This document shows, in pieces, positions 4,849 to 8,714 of a stretch of DNA of 8,714 nt. Every line of letters begins with the position of its first letter. Position 1 is the stretch's first letter. A model generated the notes under the pieces. The model was not told the origin of the DNA and made no database searches. It saw only the letters and a list, made by a program, of their open reading frames with translations. Made by a program: the position numbers and the translations under genes. The DNA is from Actinomycetota bacterium (GTDB taxonomy: Bacteria > Actinomycetota > Coriobacteriia > Coriobacteriales > RUG844), in the NCBI GenBank assembly GCA_013335845.1, contig JAAXUU010000038.1:1-8714 (forward strand). Reading direction: 5' to 3'.

Positions 4849-6480
4849 ATGTCAGATGGTATCGATGTAAAGGCACTTTTGGACGATCAGATATCTTCGG
4901 AAAAGGTTCCTCCTCGCCCTTTTGAAGAGGATTCTGTACGAGAGGACTCTGCGCGAGACATCGGTTTATCCGCGCCGGACGGCAGCACCATCCTCCTGGA
5001 CGACTCTTTCGTGTCTCGTGACTGGATCACCGTCGTCATTGCGATTGCGCTTGCCATTCTTTGGTTTTCAATTTTTGAACTGAGCATGCTCGATTATCTC
5101 AGTGTTGATGGCCAGGTGGTGCCAGGTCTTGGCGTCACCGTCTTCACGGTTGCTCTTTTTGCTGGCGTTTTCATCAGCTTGGGAAAACGGACACGCATCG
5201 ATCGCGTGACGGTTTCGTTGCTTGTCGCTGTGTTATTGATGGCGTTGGTTCCTGCGGTGTTTTCAAATCCTTACCTGCGCGTTCTAAATTGCGTTCTCTT
5301 GCTTGGAGCATCGATTCTCGAGATCTTTCTACTTGCAGACATGCTACATAGCGCATGGGATCGTCTGAGCGCACTTTTCGAGAGTATCCGGCTATTTATT
5401 TCGTCACTTCTTCACTCGAACACGAAGCCTTTGCGCGCCCTTAACGCACTGGGTACGAAAGGAAACAGCGGGGCGAAGAGCGGTGCCCTCGGCGTATTGG
5501 CCGGTGTCTTGATTGCCCTTGTCGTGCTTGCCGTGGTTTTGCCGCTTCTGAGTTCGGCAGATGCGGTCTTCGGGTCGTTCTTCAACGGTTTTGCGCAGTG
5601 GTTGGAGCAGCTGAACCCTTGGGAATCTTTATGGCACATCATCCGGGTGCTTCTCCTTGCACCTTTCATTTTCGCGCTGCTCTATAACGTCTCGAAACAT
5701 CGCCGTCTCGAAAATGCGGACAACCCCTTGCTTGGCAGTTTGCCCCATGCGAGAAACATCACGCTTTCGACAGCCTTGATTGTTCTCGATATCGTTTATT
5801 TGTTGTTTGTGGCCGTTCAGCTCCAGTTTCTCTTCGGGGGCGCAGAGGCATCCAGTATGAGTGGGGGCTATGCTGCTTATGCGCGTGAAGGCTTCTTCCA
5901 ATTGGTTGCCGTTGCCGCAATAAATCTGCTTGCGCTTCTTGCAACGCTCGTGATGGCGGACGCCAAAGACACTAAAGGTATGCGCGTGATGCGCGTCTTG
6001 TCTCTCGTGCTATTGTTTTGCACTGTCATCATTCTCGTGTCCGCTTGCATGCGCATGCTGCTCTACATTTCCGTTTTCGGATTTTCGCTTCTGCGTGCGC
6101 TTACTTTGCTCGGCATGGTGTTTATCGCCATCTGTCTCGTCGCGGCGGGTATCAAAGTCTTCCGCCCGAAGTTCGTGTTTTTCAGGGTGTTTCTTGTCTC
6201 CGGTCTCGTGCTTTGGATTTGTTTCAATTTCTGCAATATCGATGCGCGCATTGCCGAGTATAACGTCGAGGGGTTTCTTAACGGGACAATCGAACAGATC
6301 GACGTGGATTATTTGGGAAGCCTCTCGCCAGGTGCCATTCCTGCTTTAGAAAACCTTGCCGAGCAGGACCCGCAGAGAAGAGAGCTTGCGGAATCCTATA
6401 TTCACCTGTATGAATCGCGCGCGGACTCCGTCTGTCGACGTTGGCAAAGCTGGAATCTGAGCTATGCGATGGTCAAGTGA
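4849..6480 (+). CDS. DUF4153/DUF4173 family polytopic membrane protein
   Basis: This 543-residue protein has an acidic, soluble N-terminus (about 1-58), followed by roughly ten to twelve hydrophobic segments. Examples lie near 59-78, 92-112, 119-138, 145-165, 213-235, 262-280, 303-328, 350-369, 380-406, 411-434 and 443-461. A short soluble tail (about 465-543) follows. The motif YAREGFFQLVAVAAINL (344-360) and the tail block DYLGSLSPGAIPALENL (487-503) are characteristic of DUF4153/DUF4173 proteins. Molecular function is unknown. The ATG lies three bases after the HTH stop, with AAGGAG (4837-4842) six bases upstream, so translation is probably coupled. The frame is intact over its whole length. 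A strong SD just after its stop has no gene behind it. Confidence 0.88.
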   Translation: MSDGIDVKALLDDQISSEKVPPRPFEEDSVREDSARDIGLSAPDGSTILLDDSFVSRDWITVVIAIALAILWFSIFELSMLDYLSVDGQVVPGLGVTVFTVALFAGVFISLGKRTRIDRVTVSLLVAVLLMALVPAVFSNPYLRVLNCVLLLGASILEIFLLADMLHSAWDRLSALFESIRLFISSLLHSNTKPLRALNALGTKGNSGAKSGALGVLAGVLIALVVLAVVLPLLSSADAVFGSFFNGFAQWLEQLNPWESLWHIIRVLLLAPFIFALLYNVSKHRRLENADNPLLGSLPHARNITLSTALIVLDIVYLLFVAVQLQFLFGGAEASSMSGGYAAYAREGFFQLVAVAAINLLALLATLVMADAKDTKGMRVMRVLSLVLLFCTVIILVSACMRMLLYISVFGFSLLRALTLLGMVFIAICLVAAGIKVFRPKFVFFRVFLVSGLVLWICFNFCNIDARIAEYNVEGFLNGTIEQIDVDYLGSLSPGAIPALENLAEQDPQRRELAESYIHLYESRADSVCRRWQSWNLSYAMVK

Positions 6481-6482
6481 CG

Positions 6483-6488
6483 AGGAGG
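6483..6488 (+). promoter_or_regulatory. Orphan SD after the DUF4153 stop
   Basis: AGGAGG begins two bases after the stop codon of the DUF4153 gene, a position typical for the next gene of an operon. No ATG, GTG or TTG follows within a usable distance (the next GTG is about 25 bases on), and no open frame of note starts here. It may mark the point where a fourth operon gene was deleted or replaced. Chance occurrence is possible. Confidence 0.35.
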
Positions 6489-6550
6489 ATTTATATCATC
6501 TGCACCTGAGCGAAGGTGGTGTTGTACAAGCTATCGGGGCTGGGAGGACA

Positions 6551-6646
6551 CTATTTCTGGGCAGCTTCGTAGGTGATGGCCGATTGAACTGCGTCCCAAA
6601 TCTTGGGCAAGGTAAATAAAAGCAGCTTATCTTGGGTCTCAACTCC
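6551..6646 (-). pseudogene. Coding-like remnant downstream of the GGDEF gene
   Basis: Directly behind the TAG of the diguanylate cyclase, the same minus-strand frame stays open for 31 codons. It ends with the protein-like sequence LPKIWDAVQSAITYEAAQK and a TAG at 6551-6553. The residues look like a natural C-terminus, but I cannot assign a family. There is no start codon or SD for it. It is most likely the tail of a lost gene joined to the cyclase by a rearrangement; a chance open stretch cannot be excluded. Confidence 0.25.
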
Positions 6647-7549
6647 CTAATACTCTACCCTGTTTCTTCCATTCTCTTTCGCAAGATAAAGCTTTTCATC
6701 AGCAATCCTAATAAAATCATCAACGCTCTCTCTGCCTGAGGGTTTTGTATTATATATTCCGAAACTGCCGGTTACGCTAAATTCTTTCCCTTCAAACTCT
6801 ATTGCCAGTCGCTCGATTGATTCGCGCATAAATTCTGTCATTTCAATCACCGTCGAGAGCTTTGCTCCCGGCATACATACCAAAAATTCCTCTCCTCCGT
6901 ATCGGGCAACCCAATCACTATCCCTTCGGAGGCATTGAGACAGGGTTTTCGCAACTTTTTTCAAAGCTTGATCACCTGCAAGGTGTCCATAGCTATCGTT
7001 TACTATTTTGAAATAATCTATATCAACCATTATGATCGATACCTCTTTTGACATTAATGCAGCGTTGAGAAGGTCAACAGGAAGTTTTTCATCAATATAC
7101 CGACGATTATAAACGCCTGTCAGAGAGTCGATAAAAGCAATTTCATTCAGGCGCTCTATAAGCATCTGAAAATCACCTATATCGATATTGTTGCCATCAC
7201 CAACATCGAACCAATAGCTAGCTGTAACGTCTTTTAGAATCTCGACCACAACTCTTGTGTCATCTACGTCACAAGGTATTGCGGTGATCAGGTAAGCTCT
7301 GTCTAGGCAAGTTTCAATCTTCACAAAGGTACGGTTTTCGTTATAGGCTCTCATGGAAATGCAGTTCTTGCACGTTGTTCCTTTTCCCCAAAAATCAAAA
7401 CAATGACCTTCGCTTTCGAGAACCACTGTATCTCGATTTTTGTGATCAGAGACCCTCTTTGATTGAGGGTCGACAATCCGTGTTATGTCGCTGATCTTGT
7501 CGAGAATCATCTCACAACCTAGGAAGTCTTTGGTGTTGTCGTCTCTCAT
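6647..7549 (-). CDS. Diguanylate cyclase (GGDEF) with cysteine-containing N-terminal sensor region
   Basis: This 300-residue protein makes cyclic di-GMP from two GTP. The GGDEF domain occupies about residues 135-300. It contains DSLTGVYNRR (141-150), the metal-binding Asp176 in MVDIDYFK, NDSYGHLAGD (184-193), the active-site loop GGEEF (218-222) and the normal end ENGRNRVEY. An RxxD motif (RDSD, 209-212), five residues before GGEEF, is an intact inhibitory site, so product feedback is likely. The N-terminal 115 residues look like a PAS-type sensor fold ending in EILKDVT, with Cys50, Cys60 and Cys63 in C-x9-C-x2-C spacing plus Cys12, Cys81 and Cys93. There are no membrane segments, so it is cytoplasmic. 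The ATG at 7549 is chosen because GGAGGT lies just upstream; an in-frame TTG at 7567 overlaps that SD. The gene is visibly A/T-richer than guaA or the hsmA-like gene. Confidence 0.95.
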   Translation of the reverse strand: MRDDNTKDFLGCEMILDKISDITRIVDPQSKRVSDHKNRDTVVLESEGHCFDFWGKGTTCKNCISMRAYNENRTFVKIETCLDRAYLITAIPCDVDDTRVVVEILKDVTASYWFDVGDGNNIDIGDFQMLIERLNEIAFIDSLTGVYNRRYIDEKLPVDLLNAALMSKEVSIIMVDIDYFKIVNDSYGHLAGDQALKKVAKTLSQCLRRDSDWVARYGGEEFLVCMPGAKLSTVIEMTEFMRESIERLAIEFEGKEFSVTGSFGIYNTKPSGRESVDDFIRIADEKLYLAKENGRNRVEY

Positions 7550-7839
7550 TTTACCTCCAGGGTTCAACGCTAGAAAAATAACCTGCTAAGATTCGGTCGT
7601 GGGTATTTCATGGTATTGTAATCCTTTTTACGTTTCATGTTATTTGGTAATGATACTTTGTGGGATTCGTGGTAGGAAACAACTTCTATTCGACTCCTGT
7701 TTTGAGCAGATTTTCACTTTCCTTCCAGGTCCGATTCTACCGTTCTCCTAAAACTGGGGCAGGATTGGAGTAAGCGAGGTCAGGTCAACAGGGCTACGAC
7801 TATAATCTTTCGAACGATGAATCCTAGAGGAGTATGAGC
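7550..7839. other. Divergent intergenic region between the cyclase and the HsmA-like gene
   Basis: No gene is supported. The first third next to the cyclase is A/T-rich and offers several weak minus-strand -10 candidates, such as TACAAT near 7616-7621, none with a good -35. The part next to the HsmA-like gene carries the TATAAT at 7801 and the SD at 7827-7832. I see no strong inverted repeat. Confidence 0.5.
7801..7806 (+). promoter_or_regulatory. -10 box of the HsmA-like gene
   Basis: A perfect TATAAT lies about 35 bases before the start codon. There is no recognisable TTGACA at 16-18 bases upstream, where the sequence is GGTCAG-like, so an activator or an alternative -35 may be needed. The transcript would have a short leader. 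Confidence 0.5.
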
Positions 7840-8331
7840 GTGAATATGACCATTGTGCTGCCCATGGTGGCAATCACCGCAGCCCTTATCCTTTATACTA
7901 TCGGTGTATTCGCCGAACGTCACAAGGGGACGCTTGAAGCTTGGCATCTTGCCATGTTCTGGCTTGGTCTTGTCTGCGACACCGCGGGTACCTTCCTTAT
8001 GACCAACCTGGCAAACGACGGGTCGGCGAATATGGGCCTGCATGTGCTCACCGGGGCTGCTGCGGTGATTCTCATGCTTTTCCATGCCTCCTGGGCCACA
8101 TTGGTAGTTGTCAGGAACCAAGAGAAACGGCGCGAGAGTTTCCATCGTTTCAGCGTGGTGGTCTGGTTGTTCTGGCTCATCCCCTACGTGCTGGGCATGT
8201 TCTTGGGGATGCCCGCCGTCGCAAGCAGCACACTTGCAGCATGCGGACTCACGCTGCTGGTCGTGGGTTGCATAGCACTCGCCATTTTCCTCTATGATCG
8301 CAAGAGGCGAGACTCCGGTCGATTTAAGTAG
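7840..8331 (+). CDS. HsmA-like (TIGR03987-type) membrane protein
   Basis: This small integral membrane protein of about 163 residues has roughly five hydrophobic segments. Counted from the in-frame ATG at 7834, they lie near residues 5-26, 37-57, 67-92, 105-124 and 136-154. Family-like blocks are YTIGVFAERHKGTLEAWHLAM (21-41, the first loop and second helix start), FWLGLVCDTAGTFLM (42-56) and GLHVLTGAAAVILMLFHASWA (68-88). His38, His70, His84 and Asp49 fall in or beside membrane segments. Molecular function is not established to my knowledge. Start choice: the SD AGGAG ends at 7832, leaving one base before ATG 7834 but seven before GTG 7840, so GTG is preferred; ATG 7846 is another option. 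It stands alone, divergent from the cyclase, with no clear terminator after it. Confidence 0.8.
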   Translation: MNMTIVLPMVAITAALILYTIGVFAERHKGTLEAWHLAMFWLGLVCDTAGTFLMTNLANDGSANMGLHVLTGAAAVILMLFHASWATLVVVRNQEKRRESFHRFSVVVWLFWLIPYVLGMFLGMPAVASSTLAACGLTLLVVGCIALAIFLYDRKRRDSGRFK

Positions 8332-8660
8332 ATCTTCAAATCAAGGACAGTATTATTTGGAATGGTAAATTACAGTAGACATGAAGTTACGTGCGAGATA
8401 TTTACTGATTCTCTCTCCATTTATTCCTCTATCACTTGCAATGGGGAATAAATTATCCTCAACAAGTGAGTTCATTTTGAGTTTAGAAGTTTCGTTGCAT
8501 TTACGATAAAAGCTGGCCCTCAAGCCATTTATTCCCCGAGCTGGAACGACCGAGAAGAGCTGAGGCGACTCAGGGAATTTTCTTGACTATCGAGTGGGAA
8601 TAGTCACGGCGAACGCGTCACAATCCCGGACCGCTTCGGCCCGGCCAAAAGAGTAGTGCT
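8332..8660. other. Gene-poor region before the Tat gene, with repeated ATTTATTCC arms
   Basis: No gene is well supported. CCATTTATTCC occurs at 8417-8427 and again at 8525-8535. Between them, GGGGAATAAAT (8443-8453) is the exact complement of ATTTATTCCCC (8527-8537), so 8443-8537 is a 95-base stretch bounded by 11-bp inverted repeats. The A/T-rich first two-thirds change to G/C-rich sequence from about 8535 towards the Tat gene. A 42-codon ORF (8381-8509) has no SD. Confidence 0.5.
8584..8606 (+). promoter_or_regulatory. Dyad overlapping a -35-like box upstream of the Tat gene
   Basis: TGACTAT (8584-8590) and ATAGTCA (8600-8606) form a perfect 7-bp inverted repeat with a 9-base centre, overlapping TTGACT (8583-8588), a good -35 hexamer. 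No convincing -10 lies 16-18 bases downstream. Further on, GGACCG-CTT-CGGCCC (about 8628-8642) forms a short stem with one mismatch and no T-run. It could be a promoter with an operator; evidence is modest. Confidence 0.35.
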
Positions 8661-8714
8661 ATGTTCGGCATCGGTTCCACGGAGCTTCTGGTCATCTTAG
8701 TGGTGGCCCTGATC
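8661..8714 (+). CDS. tatA: Sec-independent protein translocase subunit, TatA/TatB family, 3' truncated by window edge
   Basis: The last 54 bases encode 18 residues, MFGIGSTELLVILVVALI. This is the short periplasmic N-terminus plus the start of the single transmembrane helix of a TatA/TatB subunit of the twin-arginine translocase, which exports folded proteins across the cytoplasmic membrane. The M-F-G-I-G-x-x-E-L-L pattern is typical. Glu at position 8 occurs in TatB and in many Gram-positive TatA proteins, so the two cannot be separated without the rest. The amphipathic helix lies outside the window. The SD is poor, with only AAGAG 7-11 bases upstream. The gene symbol is the likelier of the two. 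Confidence 0.75.
   Translation, partial: MFGIGSTELLVILVVALI

Noticed and set aside
8381..8509. 42-codon ORF with a signal-peptide-like start (MKLRARYLLILSPFIPLSLA)
   Set aside because: No SD, and it overlaps the repeat arms; the hydrophobic start alone is too little evidence.
8628..8645. GC-rich stem just before the Tat gene as a terminator
   Set aside because: One mismatch in a 6-bp stem, and followed by CCAAAAG with no T-run.

Overview
The window looks like chromosomal DNA of a mid-GC, Gram-positive-type bacterium. Purine-rich Shine-Dalgarno (SD) sites, a cluster of DUF2975, small Cro/C1-type HTH and DUF4153 genes, a TatA/B start of the MFGIG(S/P)ELL type and a compact two-NBD ABC-F protein would all fit Coriobacteriia (Actinomycetota) or a neighbouring Bacillota lineage. 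This placement is an inference from protein style only. Two housekeeping genes mark the edges: the 3' part of guaA (GMP synthase) at the left, and the first 18 codons of a Tat translocase subunit at the right. Between them lies an accessory region assembled from pieces, with two decayed IS3-family relics, an ABC-F gene, a membrane-protein operon with its own regulator, a diguanylate cyclase and an HsmA-like membrane protein.

Layout. 1-884: guaA. 885-1402: the C-terminal scrap of an IS3-type transposase (about 1068-1222), two hairpins, and a plus-strand intrinsic terminator (1383-1404) abutting the ABC-F stop. 1403-2896 (minus): ABC-F ATPase, preceded by a leader with a possible 15-codon upstream ORF (2969-3016) and a hairpin overlapping the SD. 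3226-3820: a second, unrelated IS3-family relic with an intact DDE triad, broken by an in-frame amber codon and missing its N-terminus. 3942-4052: a 36-codon ORF with a good SD that runs into a very large palindrome (4029-4101).

4142-6480: a tightly packed operon of a DUF2975 membrane protein, a 71-residue Cro/C1-type regulator and a large DUF4153/DUF4173 membrane protein. It is preceded by the most striking element in the window. This is a palindrome with perfect 29-bp arms carrying four copies (one with a mismatch) of TTTTATCGAT in two inverted pairs, with copies on the same strand exactly 21 bp apart. The obvious hypothesis is that the small HTH protein binds there and represses its own operon. 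A strong SD directly after the DUF4153 stop codon has no gene behind it, suggesting that the operon once continued.

6551-6646 (minus) holds a coding-like remnant. 6647-7549 (minus) is a GGDEF diguanylate cyclase with an intact active site and I-site and a cysteine-rich N-terminal sensor region; it is visibly more A/T-rich than guaA or the hsmA-like gene. 7840-8331 is an HsmA/TIGR03987-type membrane protein, divergent from the cyclase, with a perfect TATAAT upstream. 8332-8660 is gene-poor, carries repeated ATTTATTCC-type arms and a small dyad, and leads into the Tat gene at 8661. No tRNA, rRNA or CRISPR array was seen.
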